The notes: a model not told the origin generated them from the sequence alone. Shown: positions 26,798-36,810, counted from the stretch's first letter. The stretch: DNA of 56,563 nt from Variovorax sp. (GCA_025352265.1 JANXTS010000043.1:1-56563), one strand, 5' to 3'. Program-made: numbers and translations.

Positions 26798-27459
26798 AGC
26801 GAGCCTTTGGTCGATGGAATGACGCCGATCGAACGTGGATCGACCTCGACCGCGGCTCGCAAGGCACGCGCAAAAGCCTTAAAGACCGTCTCGCACTGAT
26901 GGTGAGCGTTGACACCTTTCAGGTTGTCGATGTGCAGCGTGACGAAAGCGTGGTTCACGAAGCCCTGGAAAAATTCATAGGTGAGCTGACTGTCGAAGGT
27001 CCCGATCATCCCGCTGGTGAACGGCACGTCCATGACCAGTCCGGGTCGGCCCGAAAAATCGATGACGACGCGGCTCAACGCTTCGTCCAACGGCACATAG
27101 GCGTGGCCGTACCGGCGAATGCCCTTTTTGTCGCCAATCGCTTTTGCGACCGCCTGGCCCAGCGTGATGCCCACATCTTCGACTGTGTGATGGCCGTCGA
27201 TGTGCAGGTCGCCCTGGCAATCGATTTCGAGATCGATCAGGCCGTGGCGCGCGATCTGCTCGAGCATGTGATCGAAGAAGCCGATGCCGGTCGAAAGCTT
27301 TGCCTGGCCGGAGCCGTCGAGGTTGACGCTGACAGCGATCTTCGTTTCGGCGGTGTTGCGGGCGACTGAGGCCGTGCGCACACCGGACGTACCAGGGGAA
27401 CCGGGCGCAGCAACTGCCGCGGCTGCGAGAACCTGGTCGGGTGCCGTGAGGGTGTTCAT
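26794..27459 (-). CDS. hisB: Imidazoleglycerol-phosphate dehydratase HisB
   Basis: A 221-residue monofunctional IGPD (sixth step). The two metal-binding motifs are DGHHTVEDV and [12 protein letters not shown]; the end IPSTKGSL is conserved. Residues 1 to about 28 form an Ala/Pro/Gly-rich extension before the conserved [14 protein letters not shown], which is absent in many relatives; no good internal start was found. The start overlaps the hisC stop (ATGA). Confidence 0.95.
   Translation of the reverse strand: MNTLTAPDQVLAAAAVAAPGSPGTSGVRTASVARNTAETKIAVSVNLDGSGQAKLSTGIGFFDHMLEQIARHGLIDLEIDCQGDLHIDGHHTVEDVGITLGQAVAKAIGDKKGIRRYGHAYVPLDEALSRVVIDFSGRPGLVMDVPFTSGMIGTFDSQLTYEFFQGFVNHAFVTLHIDNLKGVNAHHQCETVFKAFARALRAAVEVDPRSIGVIPSTKGSL
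26804..26808 (-). promoter_or_regulatory. Ribosome binding site that decides the hisH start
   Basis: AAAGG on the minus strand within the last codons of hisB, six bases before CTG (26797-26795). No comparable site precedes the GTG at 26773. Confidence 0.55.
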
Positions 27460-28580
27460 AAGGATTTTCGGATTGCCACTAGCATTTGCGCGTTTTCGTC
27501 GGCGGTTCCGACTGTGAGGCGCAGACAGTTCGCGAGCAGTGGGTGCATTTTAGAAACGTTCTTCACGAGCACGCCGTGTGCCTTCATTCGATCGAAGGTT
27601 TTTCCAGCGCGATCGCCTCCGCCCTGCTCTGCCCCGTCGATGCGCACCAGGATCATGTTGGCGTCACTCGGCCAGACCGTCACACCCGGCAATGTCGCCA
27701 ATGCGGCAAGCAACTTGGTGCGCTCGGCGCGGATAGTGGCCGCTTGTGCCTCGAACACTTTTGCATGCTCAAGAGCGAACAGCGCGCACTCGCAGTTCAG
27801 AACGCTGATGTTGTAGGGCGGTCGCACCTTGTCGATCTCGGCGATCAGCGCCGCCGGTCCCATCAGGTAGCCGAGCCGCACGCCGGCCAGGCCGAACTTG
27901 CTAAGCGTGCGCATCAGCAGCACGTGCCGGTGTTTGGCAATTCGATCGAGATAGCTTTTGCCAGCGAAAGGCTGGTACGCCTCGTCCATCACGACCAAGC
28001 CGCCCCCCGCGCCTTGCGCCTCGATGATTTTTTCGATGATTCCGTCGTCCCACAGGTTCGCTGTCGGGTTGTTCGGATAAGCGATGTAAACGATGGCGGG
28101 CTTCTCACGGGCGATTGCTTCCAGCATTGCCACTTCATCGAGTTCGAAGTCAGCGGTGAGCGGTACACCGACAAACCTGAGCCCCTGCAACTGCGCACTC
28201 ATCGCGTACATCACAAAGCCAGGTACCGGCGCCAGCACCGTCGCGCCGGGCAGGTCGCAGGCCAACGCCAAAAGCGAAATCAGTTCGTCCGAACCGTTCC
28301 CGAGCATCAGCGCGAAGCCTTCTGGCATGCAGGCGTGAGCTGCCAGGGCGCACTGCAGGTCCACGCCCCGTGCGCCGGGATAGCGGTTGATGGCCAGCGC
28401 ACCGAGCCGCGCACCCAGTTCGCCCTGTAACGCGGGCGACAAGCTGAACGGGTTTTCCATCGCGTCGAGCTTGACCATGCCACGCGCGTCTTGCACTGCG
28501 TAGGCATGCATCGACTTCACGTCGGCGCGAAAGCGTTGCAGCGCGGGGTTCGAAGCGTCGACGGAGACAGGAGAAGTCAT
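27456..28580 (-). CDS. hisC: Histidinol-phosphate aminotransferase HisC
   Basis: A 374-residue class I/II PLP aminotransferase (seventh step). Seen: [12 protein letters not shown] near the start, LGNGSDELI for cofactor phosphate binding, [18 protein letters not shown], and the Schiff-base Lys in [16 protein letters not shown] Burkholderiales genome may carry a second hisC; this one is in the his operon and follows the Rap1a-like gene by 57 bases. Confidence 0.95.
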   Translation of the reverse strand: MTSPVSVDASNPALQRFRADVKSMHAYAVQDARGMVKLDAMENPFSLSPALQGELGARLGALAINRYPGARGVDLQCALAAHACMPEGFALMLGNGSDELISLLALACDLPGATVLAPVPGFVMYAMSAQLQGLRFVGVPLTADFELDEVAMLEAIAREKPAIVYIAYPNNPTANLWDDGIIEKIIEAQGAGGGLVVMDEAYQPFAGKSYLDRIAKHRHVLLMRTLSKFGLAGVRLGYLMGPAALIAEIDKVRPPYNISVLNCECALFALEHAKVFEAQAATIRAERTKLLAALATLPGVTVWPSDANMILVRIDGAEQGGGDRAGKTFDRMKAHGVLVKNVSKMHPLLANCLRLTVGTADENAQMLVAIRKSL

Positions 28581-28637
28581 TGAACGGTCAAAAAATCTAA
28601 GGGTTGCACGGTCACAACTTGCGCGTCGCGGGGTCGG

Positions 28638-29048
28638 TCAGTGCGTGCAGCGGTAGCTGCTGCGAAGCGCCGCCGAAAGCACTAGTGGCACGGGCATATC
28701 GGCCTCGTAACTGTCGGCGTTGCGCTTCAGTTCGGTCTGGTAGAGCGAGCGCGCCATTTCCGGATCGAGCTTGCGATTCTCGACGCAGAACGGTGGCTTC
28801 CGGCCTTCGCGCTGCGACGCCTCGGTCGCCTCTCGCAAGCCTTCCATCACGCCGACCAGGTAATAGCCCGCGTAGGTCTTGCCGTTCTTCTCGTTGGCTT
28901 CGAGCAGTCTGAGCTGGCGAACGGTCATGGCATTGGCAGTGGTTGCACAAAGCAGCATGAACACGAGCACCCCGCTCAGACTGACCAGCACCACCGAGAA
29001 TCGAGAAACGGCGGCGCTCCGCCTCAGAAAATAGAACATATCGGACAT
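28638..29048 (-). CDS. Secreted Rap1a/Tai-like protein of unknown function
   Basis: A 136-residue protein with an N-terminal signal peptide (hydrophobic core about residues 18-35, likely cut after TANA at about 40). The mature part has YAGYYLVGVMEGL, then a single Cys (PPFC), a helical stretch, and VLSAALRSSYRC at the end. This order of Y-x-x-G-V, Cys, and a final A-L-x-x-x-Cys block resembles the Rap1a/Tai family, whose best-known members are immunity proteins of type VI secretion effectors; many others have no known role. It lies between hisD and hisC with small gaps. No secretion genes are in the window. Family assignment is by eye. Confidence 0.6.
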   Translation of the reverse strand: MSDMFYFLRRSAAVSRFSVVLVSLSGVLVFMLLCATTANAMTVRQLRLLEANEKNGKTYAGYYLVGVMEGLREATEASQREGRKPPFCVENRKLDPEMARSLYQTELKRNADSYEADMPVPLVLSAALRSSYRCTH

Positions 29049-29072
29049 CGCGAATGGAGTTTGGGACTTGAC

Positions 29073-30404
29073 TTAGGAACCGTGGAAATTGCGCAGCCGC
29101 ATCGCTGCTGCGCGCGCATGGGCGAACAGGCCCTCGCCTTCAGCGAGCGTGACAGCTATCGGGCCGAGCGTCCGCGCGCCCTGCTCGCTCACCTCGATCA
29201 GGCTGCTGCGCTTCTGAAAATCGTAGACGCCGAGCGGGCTCGAAAAGCGTGCCGTGCCGGAAGTCGGCAGCACGTGATTCGGGCCAGCACAGTAGTCGCC
29301 TAGCGTTTCACTGGTGAAAGCCCCGAGAAAGATTGCGCCAGCGTGGCGCAATAAAGGCTCCCAGCGATGCGGCTCGTTGCTCGACACCTCGAGATGCTCC
29401 GGTGCGATGCGGTTACTGATCTCGCAAGCTTCTTCCATGCTGCGGGTATGAATCAGCGCGCCGCGGCCATTCAGCGACGCGGCGATGATTTCGGCGCGTG
29501 GCATGTCCGGCAGCAGCCTGTCAATTTCCCTTTGCACGCGATCGATGTAGTCGGCATCGGGACTCAGCAAAACGCTCTGCGCCAACTCGTCGTGCTCGGC
29601 CTGGCTGAACAGGTCCATCGCAACCCAGTCGGGCGGCGTCGTACCGTCGGCCAGCACCAGGATTTCGCTCGGGCCGGCGATCATGTCGATGCCGACGGTG
29701 CCGAAAACGCGGCGTTTGGCCGCGGCCACATAGGCGTTACCAGGGCCAGTGATCTTGTCGACGGCTGGAATGGTTGCAGTCCCGTAGGCCAGCGCGCCGA
29801 TGGCCTGCGCACCACCGATCGTGAAGCCGCGCGTGACGCCGGCAACGTAGGCAGCAGCCAGCACCAGCGGATTCTTTTCGCCACGCGGCGTTGGCACCAC
29901 CATGATGATTTCACCGACGCCCGCGACATGCGCAGGAATCGCGTTCATCAGTACGCTCGACGGGTAGGCCGCCTTGCCACCCGGCACGTAGACGCCGACG
30001 CGGTCGAGTGGCGTAACTTTCTGGCCAAGCAAGGTGCCATCGGCGTCGAGGTAGCGCCAACTCTCACCCGACGCCTTTTTCTGCGCCTCGTGAAAGCTGC
30101 GTACGCGCGCCGCAGCGGCTTGCAACGCATCACGCTGGACGGCCGGCAGTTCGTCGAACGCCGTCTTCATTTCCGCCTGAGTGAGCTCGACTTGCTGCAT
30201 CGACGCTGCGTCGAGTCCGTCGAAACGGCGCGTGTACTCGAGCACCGCAGCATCGCCGCGTTGCTGAACGTCGGCCAGGATGTCGGCAACTACTTTTTCG
30301 ATGGCCGCATCGGCCTCGGCCGACCAATGAAGTCGCGCTTTGAACTCGGCTTCGAAGTGAGCTGATGTCGTGGAAAGTCGGACCGGAGCAGCTGTCAATT
30401 TCAT
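29073..30404 (-). CDS. hisD: Histidinol dehydrogenase HisD
   Basis: A 443-residue zinc enzyme for the last two oxidations of the pathway. Seen: [41 protein letters not shown], a Zn-binding and catalytic region around [10 protein letters not shown], and [23 protein letters not shown] at 30404 ([10 protein letters not shown]) fits the family; the longer frame adds 18 residues. It follows hisG by 50 bases. Confidence 0.97.
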   Translation of the reverse strand: MKLTAAPVRLSTTSAHFEAEFKARLHWSAEADAAIEKVVADILADVQQRGDAAVLEYTRRFDGLDAASMQQVELTQAEMKTAFDELPAVQRDALQAAAARVRSFHEAQKKASGESWRYLDADGTLLGQKVTPLDRVGVYVPGGKAAYPSSVLMNAIPAHVAGVGEIIMVVPTPRGEKNPLVLAAAYVAGVTRGFTIGGAQAIGALAYGTATIPAVDKITGPGNAYVAAAKRRVFGTVGIDMIAGPSEILVLADGTTPPDWVAMDLFSQAEHDELAQSVLLSPDADYIDRVQREIDRLLPDMPRAEIIAASLNGRGALIHTRSMEEACEISNRIAPEHLEVSSNEPHRWEPLLRHAGAIFLGAFTSETLGDYCAGPNHVLPTSGTARFSSPLGVYDFQKRSSLIEVSEQGARTLGPIAVTLAEGEGLFAHARAAAMRLRNFHGS

Positions 30405-30454
30405 GACGTCAAAGGATCGCAGAGAAGTTGGTAAGAAGGGTAGCGGCGCAAGGA

Positions 30455-31099
30455 TCAAGGCTTTGTGGCAACGGCCGATGCGAACGCATCGATGATGCGA
30501 CGAATGGGCTCGCGTTTGAGCTTCAGCGCCGCTTGGTTCACTACCAGCCGCGCGCTGATTTCCATGATGTGTTCGACCTCAACCAGATTGTTGGCCCGCA
30601 GAGTGTTGCCGGTCGACACGATGTCGACGATGGCATCGGCTAAACCGGTTAGCGGCGCCAGTTCCATGCTGCCGTAAAGCTTGATAAGGTCGACGTGCAC
30701 ACCCTTGATGGCAAAAAAGTCGCGCGCGATGCCGACAAACTTGGTGGCGATCTTCAGCCGCGAGCCTTGCCGAACTGCGTGCGCGTAGTCGAAGTCGGCG
30801 CGCGCCGCCACGCTCATGCGGCAGCCGGCGATCTTCAAATCTAGCGGCAGATACAAGCCGGCGTTGCCGTGCTCGATCATGGTGTCGAGCCCGGTTACGC
30901 CGATATCGGCACCGCCCCACTGGACGTAGGTTGGGACGTCGGACGGCCGCACCAACACCACGCGCACGTCGGGCTGGTTGGTTCCGAGAATCAGTTTGCG
31001 CGATTTTTCAGGGTCTTCTGTGACCTCGATCCCGGCCGCGGCCAGCATTGGCAGCGTCTCGTCAAAAATTCGCCCTTTGGACAGCGCCAGCGTGATCAC
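30455..31099 (-). CDS. hisG: ATP phosphoribosyltransferase HisG, short form
   Basis: A 214-residue HisG that lacks the C-terminal ACT-like regulatory domain, so it should need HisZ as a regulatory partner; no hisZ is in this window. The N-terminus [19 protein letters not shown] and the [15 protein letters not shown] phosphate loop are typical. It catalyses the first, feedback-controlled step. The start is GTG at 31099, overlapping the murA stop (GTGA). Confidence 0.96.
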   Translation of the reverse strand: MITLALSKGRIFDETLPMLAAAGIEVTEDPEKSRKLILGTNQPDVRVVLVRPSDVPTYVQWGGADIGVTGLDTMIEHGNAGLYLPLDLKIAGCRMSVAARADFDYAHAVRQGSRLKIATKFVGIARDFFAIKGVHVDLIKLYGSMELAPLTGLADAIVDIVSTGNTLRANNLVEVEHIMEISARLVVNQAALKLKREPIRRIIDAFASAVATKP

Positions 31100-32385
31100 G
31101 CTGGCGCTCCCGTCAGCCGCTCGATGTCTGCACCCAGGCCACGCAGCTTGGTTTCCATGCGGTCGTAACCCCGATCGAGGTGGTAAATGCGGTCGATCAG
31201 CGTTTCGCCGTCGGCCACCAGTCCAGCGATAACCAAACTAGCGGACGCACGCAGATCGGTCGCCATCACAGTGGCGCCCGACAACTGCCGCACTCCTTCG
31301 ACCATCGCGACTTTGCCTTCGACATGGATGGAGGCGCCGAGGCGGACCATCTCGTTTACATGCATGAAGCGATTTTCAAAGATGGTTTCTGTAACCATCG
31401 ATGCTCCCTTGGCAATCACGTTGAGCGCCATGAATTGCGCCTGCATGTCAGTCGGGAATCCGGGGTATTCGGTGGTACTGAAGCTCTGTGCCTTAAGGTG
31501 TGCATGCGCCGGCCCCTGGGAGCTGATGCGCACTCCACCGGCCTCTGCGACTACCTTGCAACCGGCCTCGCGCAGTTTGTCGATGACCGCGTCCATATGG
31601 TCGGCACGCGCATGGCGCAGCAGCACGTTGCCGCCGGTGGCCGCTACCGCACACAGGAAGGTGCCGGCCTCGATACGGTCGGCCACAACCGCGTGTTCGC
31701 AGCCGTGCAGCTTGTCGACGCCCTGCACGCGAATGTGGCTGGTGCCGTGGCCTTCGATCTTCGCGCCCATCTTGATGAGCATTTCAGCAAGGTCGACAAT
31801 CTCGGGCTCCTGCGCCGCGTTTTCGAGCAGCGTTTCGCCCTCGGCCAAGGCCGCGGCCATCAGGAAATTTTCGGTGCCTGTCACCGTCACCATGTCGGTC
31901 AGGATGCTGGCACCACGCAGCCGCGTGCGGCCCGTCGGCAGCCGGGCAATCATGTAGCCGTGCTCGACGACGATCTCGGCGCCCATGGCCTGCAGGCCCT
32001 TGATGTGCTGGTCGACCGGACGCGATCCGATTGCGCAGCCGCCCGGCAACGACACCTTCGCGTGACCAAAGCGCGCCAGCAGCGGGCCGAGAGCCAGCAC
32101 CGAGGCGCGCATGGTTTTTACCAGTTCGTACGGCGCCTCGGGGCTGGTCAGATCGTTCGCATCGAGCCGCACCGTGCCGTTCTCCTCGCGTTCGGCTTTG
32201 ACGCCCATATTACGGACCAGCTTCAGCATGGTCGATACGTCTTGCAGACGTGGAACGTTGCGAAGAATCACAGGCTGGTCTGTCAACAACGCCGCGCACA
32301 ACTCGGGCAGCGCGGCGTTCTTGGCACCGGAAATAAGCACTTCGCCCTGGAGCGTGCGCCCACCGCGAATCAGAAGTTTGTCCAT
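31096..32385 (-). CDS. murA: UDP-N-acetylglucosamine 1-carboxyvinyltransferase MurA
   Basis: A 429-residue enolpyruvyl transferase that commits UDP-GlcNAc to peptidoglycan synthesis and is the target of fosfomycin. The catalytic Cys is Cys117 in [11 protein letters not shown], so the enzyme should be fosfomycin-sensitive by that criterion. The N-terminus MDKLLIRGG and SGAKNAALP confirm the start at ATG 32385; the frame upstream to 32601 is not MurA. Order mla-ibaG-murA matches E. coli. Confidence 0.97.
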   Translation of the reverse strand: MDKLLIRGGRTLQGEVLISGAKNAALPELCAALLTDQPVILRNVPRLQDVSTMLKLVRNMGVKAEREENGTVRLDANDLTSPEAPYELVKTMRASVLALGPLLARFGHAKVSLPGGCAIGSRPVDQHIKGLQAMGAEIVVEHGYMIARLPTGRTRLRGASILTDMVTVTGTENFLMAAALAEGETLLENAAQEPEIVDLAEMLIKMGAKIEGHGTSHIRVQGVDKLHGCEHAVVADRIEAGTFLCAVAATGGNVLLRHARADHMDAVIDKLREAGCKVVAEAGGVRISSQGPAHAHLKAQSFSTTEYPGFPTDMQAQFMALNVIAKGASMVTETIFENRFMHVNEMVRLGASIHVEGKVAMVEGVRQLSGATVMATDLRASASLVIAGLVADGETLIDRIYHLDRGYDRMETKLRGLGADIERLTGAPA

Positions 32386-32438
32386 CAAGAGTCCAGCGAA
32401 AAAATCAGGGCCATCGGATGGCCATCGAAAGCCAGCCG

Positions 32439-32681
32439 CTATGTTTGCGACGCCGCCCATTCGGTCGGCGTGAAAGTCTTCATCGAAAGTGCGTGCACTT
32501 CGTCGGTATGCATTTTCGCACCGAGGGTGGCGTAGACGCGTTGATGTCGCTGAATGGCTCGCTGGCCTACGAATTCTGCCGACACGATAGTTGCGTACCA
32601 ATGCCTGCCGTCGCCCTCCAGCGCGATATGTTCACAAGGCAAGCCAGATTGAATGATCGATTGAAGTTCTTCCGATGTCAT
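32439..32681 (-). CDS. ibaG: BolA-family protein IbaG
   Basis: An 80-residue BolA-fold protein with the conserved His/Arg region [11 protein letters not shown] and [10 protein letters not shown]. IbaG-type proteins bind monothiol glutaredoxins with a [2Fe-2S] cluster and influence acid and envelope stress. The symbol rests on position: in E. coli ibaG lies between mlaB and murA, and here it lies directly before murA. ATG at 32681 starts 4 bases after the upstream stop; the upstream start at 32708 overlaps that gene. Confidence 0.88.
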   Translation of the reverse strand: MTSEELQSIIQSGLPCEHIALEGDGRHWYATIVSAEFVGQRAIQRHQRVYATLGAKMHTDEVHALSMKTFTPTEWAASQT

Positions 32682-32685
32682 CTTG

Positions 32686-33450
32686 TCAGCCCCGAATCTT
32701 GTAGCCAATGCGCAGCAGATTGACTGCGATCGCGCTCACCACGAGCCATGCGACCCCGACAATGCCGAAGCTAAGCCAGGGTGAAGCATCGCTCACGCCA
32801 AAAAAGCCGTAACGAAATCCATCGATCATGTAAAAAAACGGATTCAAATGGCTGACGGCCTGCCAGAACGGAGGCAGCGACCCTATCGAATAGAACACGC
32901 CGGACAAGAAGGTCATGGGCATGATCAGGAAGTTTTGAAACACCGCCATCTGATCGAACTTTTCGGCCCAGAGGCCCGCGATCAGCCCAAGCGTTCCAAG
33001 CATCGCCGAACCCAGAAATGCGAACAAAAAGATCCAGATCGGCGCCGCGAACTGCGGCATTGCGAAAAAGATGGTCACGATGAAAACGCCGAGCCCCACC
33101 GCCAAGCCACGGATGATCGATGAACCAACGTAAGCAAAAAACCAGCCCCAATGCGACAGCGGCGTCAGCAGCACGAAGACCATGCTGCCCATGATCTTGC
33201 TCTGGATAATCGACGACGAGCTGTTGGCAAACGCGTTTTGCAGCACGCTCATCATTACCAGGCCCGGGATCAGGAAAGCTGTGTAGCCGACAGTGCCGTA
33301 AACCTTGACGTGGTTTTCGAGCACGTGGCCGAACACCATGAGGTAGAGCACTGCAGTGAGCACCGGGGCGCCAACCGTCTGGAAGCCGACCTTCCAGAAA
33401 CGCAGTACCTCTTTGTAGAGCAACGCATGCCAACCGACGACTGAGATCAT
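32686..33450 (-). CDS. ABC-2 type transporter permease (YadH-like)
   Basis: A 254-residue, six-helix ABC-2 permease. The GLVMMSVLQNAFANSSSS and MTFLSGVFYSIGSLP blocks resemble YadH/NodJ-type permeases. With the ATPase encoded just upstream it should make an exporter; the substrate is unknown. The start overlaps the ATPase stop by 4 bases. Its position between mlaB and ibaG suggests a role in the envelope, which is inference. Confidence 0.88.
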   Translation of the reverse strand: MISVVGWHALLYKEVLRFWKVGFQTVGAPVLTAVLYLMVFGHVLENHVKVYGTVGYTAFLIPGLVMMSVLQNAFANSSSSIIQSKIMGSMVFVLLTPLSHWGWFFAYVGSSIIRGLAVGLGVFIVTIFFAMPQFAAPIWIFLFAFLGSAMLGTLGLIAGLWAEKFDQMAVFQNFLIMPMTFLSGVFYSIGSLPPFWQAVSHLNPFFYMIDGFRYGFFGVSDASPWLSFGIVGVAWLVVSAIAVNLLRIGYKIRG

Positions 33451-34394
33451 CGTGCCACCTCCAAAGGCGTTTGCTCGCCCGCCATCAAATCGATGAACAC
33501 GTCTTCGAGATCGGCCTTGCGCATTTCGACGTCTTCCACCGACACGCCGGCCTCGCGAATCGCGGCGAGTAAGTGTTCGACCTCATGCGCGTTTTGCGCG
33601 GGCAATTGGACGATGCGCCCAGTGATGCGGGCATGCTGCGCAATGGCCCAGGGCAGCGTTGCGTCGGTCTTGAAACGCAATACGTTGCTTGCGGCCGAAC
33701 TCAGGAGCGCACTGGTGCTGTCGAGCGCGATCACGCGACCTTGCTTGAGCATGGCGATGCGGTTGCACAGCGCTTCCGCTTCTTCGAGGTAGTGAGTGGT
33801 GAGCAGCACGGTACTGCCCTGCTTGTTGAGTTTGGCGATGAACTGCCAAAGCGTCTGGCGCAGTTCAACATCGACGCCGGCCGTGGGCTCGTCCAGCACG
33901 ATCACCGGCGGCTTGTGCACTAGCGCCTGCGCCACCAGCACGCGACGCTTCATACCGCCCGAGAGTTGGCGCATGTTGGCGGTCGCCTTGTCTGCCAACC
34001 CAAGACTCTGAAGCAGCTCGTCGATCCATGCGTCGTTGTTCTTGATGCCGAAGTAACCCGACTGGATACGCAACGATTCGCGCACGTTGAAGAACGGATC
34101 GAATACGAGTTCTTGCGGCACCACGCCGAGTTGGCGTCGCGCATCGGCAAAGTCGCGTTGCACATCGAAACCGCGGACGCTGATCCTGCCGGTGGTCGGG
34201 CGCGAAAGCCCGGCGAGCATGCTGATAAGCGTGGTCTTACCCGCACCGTTCGGGCCCAAGAGGCCGAAAAATTCGCCCTCTTCGATCTGGAAATTGACAT
34301 CGTCGACCGCGCGCAAGGCGGTTTTGCCTTGAGCGCGTTGTTGACGGGAGGGAAGGTAGGTCTTGGAGACCGATTGAAAGGAGATCGCAGGCAT
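33447..34394 (-). CDS. ABC transporter ATP-binding protein (YadG-like)
   Basis: A 315-residue ABC ATPase. Walker A GPNGAGKTT, signature LSGGMKRR, Walker B VIVLDEPTAG and the switch His in LLTTHYLEEAEAL are intact. The C-terminal 80 residues are an extension typical of ABC-2 exporter ATPases. It pairs with the YadH-like permease. Confidence 0.9.
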   Translation of the reverse strand: MPAISFQSVSKTYLPSRQQRAQGKTALRAVDDVNFQIEEGEFFGLLGPNGAGKTTLISMLAGLSRPTTGRISVRGFDVQRDFADARRQLGVVPQELVFDPFFNVRESLRIQSGYFGIKNNDAWIDELLQSLGLADKATANMRQLSGGMKRRVLVAQALVHKPPVIVLDEPTAGVDVELRQTLWQFIAKLNKQGSTVLLTTHYLEEAEALCNRIAMLKQGRVIALDSTSALLSSAASNVLRFKTDATLPWAIAQHARITGRIVQLPAQNAHEVEHLLAAIREAGVSVEDVEMRKADLEDVFIDLMAGEQTPLEVAR

Positions 34395-34479
34395 GAGGAT
34401 CCCACGATTTTACGGGTCTGCGCGACTCTGGGGCGCCGTAAGGGCAGCGCTCAGCGTTTATTCGAGTGCGGGCGCTACT

Positions 34480-34761
34480 TCAGGGAGCAGCGGGCAGCAG
34501 GCCGGCAACGCCGTAGAGCGAGGCCAGTTCACGCAAGCGAGACGAGAGCCCCTTGACGGCAAAACCACGGCCGAGCGCACTGGCCTCACGACGACATTCG
34601 AGCAGGACAGCAATCGCCGATGAATCGAACTGCGCCAGTGCACTGGCATCGATCACCGTGGCAATGCCGGGCTCCGACTGCCCTTCCATGCCCTGCTGCA
34701 GCATGCGCATGCAGGCAGGCGCCTCCTCGTGCGTAAGCTTGGAGGGCAGAACAAGCATCAT
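34480..34761 (-). CDS. mlaB: STAS-domain protein MlaB
   Basis: A 93-residue STAS protein, the cytoplasmic regulatory subunit of the MlaFEDB phospholipid transporter, which stabilises MlaF. The signature DASALAQFDSSAIAVLLE carries the Ser residues of the STAS anti-sigma-antagonist motif. It lies 19 bases after mlaC. The identity depends on the surrounding mla genes. Confidence 0.88.
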   Translation of the reverse strand: MMLVLPSKLTHEEAPACMRMLQQGMEGQSEPGIATVIDASALAQFDSSAIAVLLECRREASALGRGFAVKGLSSRLRELASLYGVAGLLPAAP

Positions 34762-34780
34762 GGGTTTAAGCGTGGTTTTC

Positions 34781-35440
34781 TCAGCTCTTGCCGTCGGTCT
34801 TATTGCGTGCCGCCAGTGCAGCTATCAGGCCGTCGATGCCCTTGCTGTTGATCTGCTCTGCGAATTGAGTGCGGTATGTATCCACCAGCCAGACGCCGAG
34901 GACGTTGAGGTTGTAGACCTTCCAGCCGCTGCCATCGCCGGGCGTTCGTACCAGGCGATAATCCAGCTGAACCGGATCGCCACGGCCACGCACTTCGGTA
35001 CGCACCAGCGCTTCCTTGTCATCGGGTGAGCCACGGTACGGGCGCACCGTCACGGTTTGATCGCTCACCTGGTCCAACGCGCCAGCGTAGGTCCGGACCA
35101 ACAGCAGCTTGAACTCGTCCTGCAGGCGCTTCTGCTGTTCCGGAGTCGCCTGGCGCCAGGCCGGTCCGACCGCCGAAGAAGTCATGCGCTGGAAGTCGAG
35201 GTTCGGCATGATCTTGCTGTCGACCAGCACCATGATCTTGCGTGTATCGCCTGCCTTGATCGACGCATCGGCCTTGATCGTGTCGAGCACATCGCTGGTA
35301 ATGCGCTTGACCAGCGCATCCGGAGATTCGTCAGCCGCCCGAGCAGACGATACGACTGCCACTGCGCCGCCAAGCAGCAAAGCACTGGCAATCACAAATC
35401 GTCCAAGGGTTCTGCGCTGCAAGATGCTGGTGGATTTCAT
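34781..35440 (-). CDS. mlaC: Periplasmic phospholipid-binding protein MlaC
   Basis: A 219-residue protein with a signal peptide (STSILQRRTLGRF, hydrophobic core, cleavage near SARA-AD) and the Tol_Tol_Ttg2 domain: IMPNLDFQRMTSSAVGPAWR and WKVYNLNVLGVWLVDTYR. It shuttles phospholipid between the outer-membrane MlaA complex and inner-membrane MlaFEDB. ATG at 35440 gives the better signal peptide than 35458. About 100 bases of featureless sequence separate it from mlaA. Confidence 0.93.
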   Translation of the reverse strand: MKSTSILQRRTLGRFVIASALLLGGAVAVVSSARAADESPDALVKRITSDVLDTIKADASIKAGDTRKIMVLVDSKIMPNLDFQRMTSSAVGPAWRQATPEQQKRLQDEFKLLLVRTYAGALDQVSDQTVTVRPYRGSPDDKEALVRTEVRGRGDPVQLDYRLVRTPGDGSGWKVYNLNVLGVWLVDTYRTQFAEQINSKGIDGLIAALAARNKTDGKS

Positions 35441-35544
35441 TTGATTCGGTTTCTGCAAAATGACTGTTCACTTATCGAAACGGTTTGGAGCGAGGCGGCG
35501 ACGACAGGGTTCCCCTGAAAACTGCATTTGCTTGCAACCGATGC

Positions 35545-36294
35545 TTACTCGCCGCCACCGCCCGAGGGGTTGCCGTCGGACACCTGGCTTCGACGGCGCT
35601 GCATGAACGCGTCTCTCGTAAACGAATACTTATCGAGGGCTGCCTCATTCAGCATCTGGCTCGCACGCAGAAAATTCGCCCGCTCATCGACGATTCGCAA
35701 CACGGACAAAGAGTTTCGGGCGCCGATGTCATGCACTGCCGTCAGCGCATCGCCATAGTGATCGACGGGCAATGCCGCGGTATCGCGCACCGTCGACGGC
35801 CCAAGCAGCGGCAACACGACATAGGGCCCGGTCGGAACACCCCAACGACCCAGCGTCTGCCCGAAGTCTCCGTGATGCCGCTCGATGCCGGCCTCCGATG
35901 CGATGTCGAGCAAGCCACCCAGACCAAAGATGGTGTTGACGTTCAGACGCATGAAGGTTTCGGCGCTGTTCTGCAATTTGAGTTGCATCACGTTATTGGC
36001 CAGGTTCCAGACGTCGCCGAGATTGCCGAAGAAGTTGCTGACACCGGTGCGCACCATCAGCGGCAAGGTGTCGCGATAGACCGTCGCAACGGGAATCAGC
36101 ACGGCGCGGTCCACACCTTCGTTGAAGCGGTAAACGCTCCGGTTGATCGGCTCGAGAGGGTCGATCGGGTTCGGCGCCTGACCGGTGGAAGTCGCACAAC
36201 CGAACGTCGACGCAAGCACAATGCTAGCAATCGCCCATTGGGCGAAGCGGGCCATGTTTGGCGTCGCGTCTCGCCGCTGAATCGTAGTTTTCAT
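35545..36294 (-). CDS. mlaA: Outer-membrane lipoprotein MlaA (VacJ)
   Basis: A 249-residue VacJ-family lipoprotein. The lipobox is ASTFGC with Cys33 counted from the first ATG; then DPLEPINRSVYRFN, NLGDVWNLANNVMQ and GPYVVLPLLGPST are characteristic. It extracts mislocalised phospholipid from the outer leaflet of the outer membrane. The ATG at 36294 overlaps the mlaD stop (ATGA); ATG at 36255 would give a more standard 20-residue signal. In E. coli mlaA is unlinked; here it is inside the mla operon. Confidence 0.93.
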   Translation of the reverse strand: MKTTIQRRDATPNMARFAQWAIASIVLASTFGCATSTGQAPNPIDPLEPINRSVYRFNEGVDRAVLIPVATVYRDTLPLMVRTGVSNFFGNLGDVWNLANNVMQLKLQNSAETFMRLNVNTIFGLGGLLDIASEAGIERHHGDFGQTLGRWGVPTGPYVVLPLLGPSTVRDTAALPVDHYGDALTAVHDIGARNSLSVLRIVDERANFLRASQMLNEAALDKYSFTRDAFMQRRRSQVSDGNPSGGGGE

Positions 36295-36797
36295 TTTTTA
36301 GTTGGAGTCGCTTGAGTCGCTGGAGCTGCTGGCGGCGTCTTTCCGTCCGCCGCCTTGCTGAACAAAAACTGGCTGATCAGATTCTCGAGAACGACGGCCG
36401 ACTGGGTGTCGGTGATCGTGTCGCCCGCCTGAAGATTTTTTTCGTCTGCGCCGGCCTGGATGCCGATGTATTGCTCACCCAACAGGCCGCTCGTCAAAAT
36501 CTTCAGGGAACTGTCCTTCGGGAAACTGTAGCGGTTCTGCAACCCGAGCGTCACGCTTGCCTGAAAGTTCTTGTCGTCGAACGTGATCGATTCGACGCGC
36601 CCGACCACTACCCCTGCGCTCTTGACAGCCGTTTGTGGCTTGAGGCCACCAATGTTGTCGAAGCGAGCCGTAACGCTGTAGGTCTTTTGAAAATTGAGGC
36701 TCAGCAGGTTCGCCGATTGCAGTGCCAGAAAGAGAAGGGCCGCCGCGCCTATCAGCACGAAGAGCCCGACCCAGATATCTTTGTTGGAGCGTTGCAT
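36291..36797 (-). CDS. mlaD: MCE-domain protein MlaD
   Basis: A 168-residue inner-membrane-anchored MCE protein: one N-terminal helix (WVGLFVLIGAAALLFLALQ), then the MCE domain (YSVTARFDNIGGLKPQTAV, AGVVVGRVESI, LGEQYIGIQAG). It forms the hexameric ring through which lipid passes between MlaC and MlaE. The C-terminal tail is Ala/Pro/Thr-rich. It follows mlaE by 13 bases. Confidence 0.95.
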   Translation of the reverse strand: MQRSNKDIWVGLFVLIGAAALLFLALQSANLLSLNFQKTYSVTARFDNIGGLKPQTAVKSAGVVVGRVESITFDDKNFQASVTLGLQNRYSFPKDSSLKILTSGLLGEQYIGIQAGADEKNLQAGDTITDTQSAVVLENLISQFLFSKAADGKTPPAAPATQATPTKK

Positions 36798-36810
36798 TGC
36801 TGTAGTCCTT

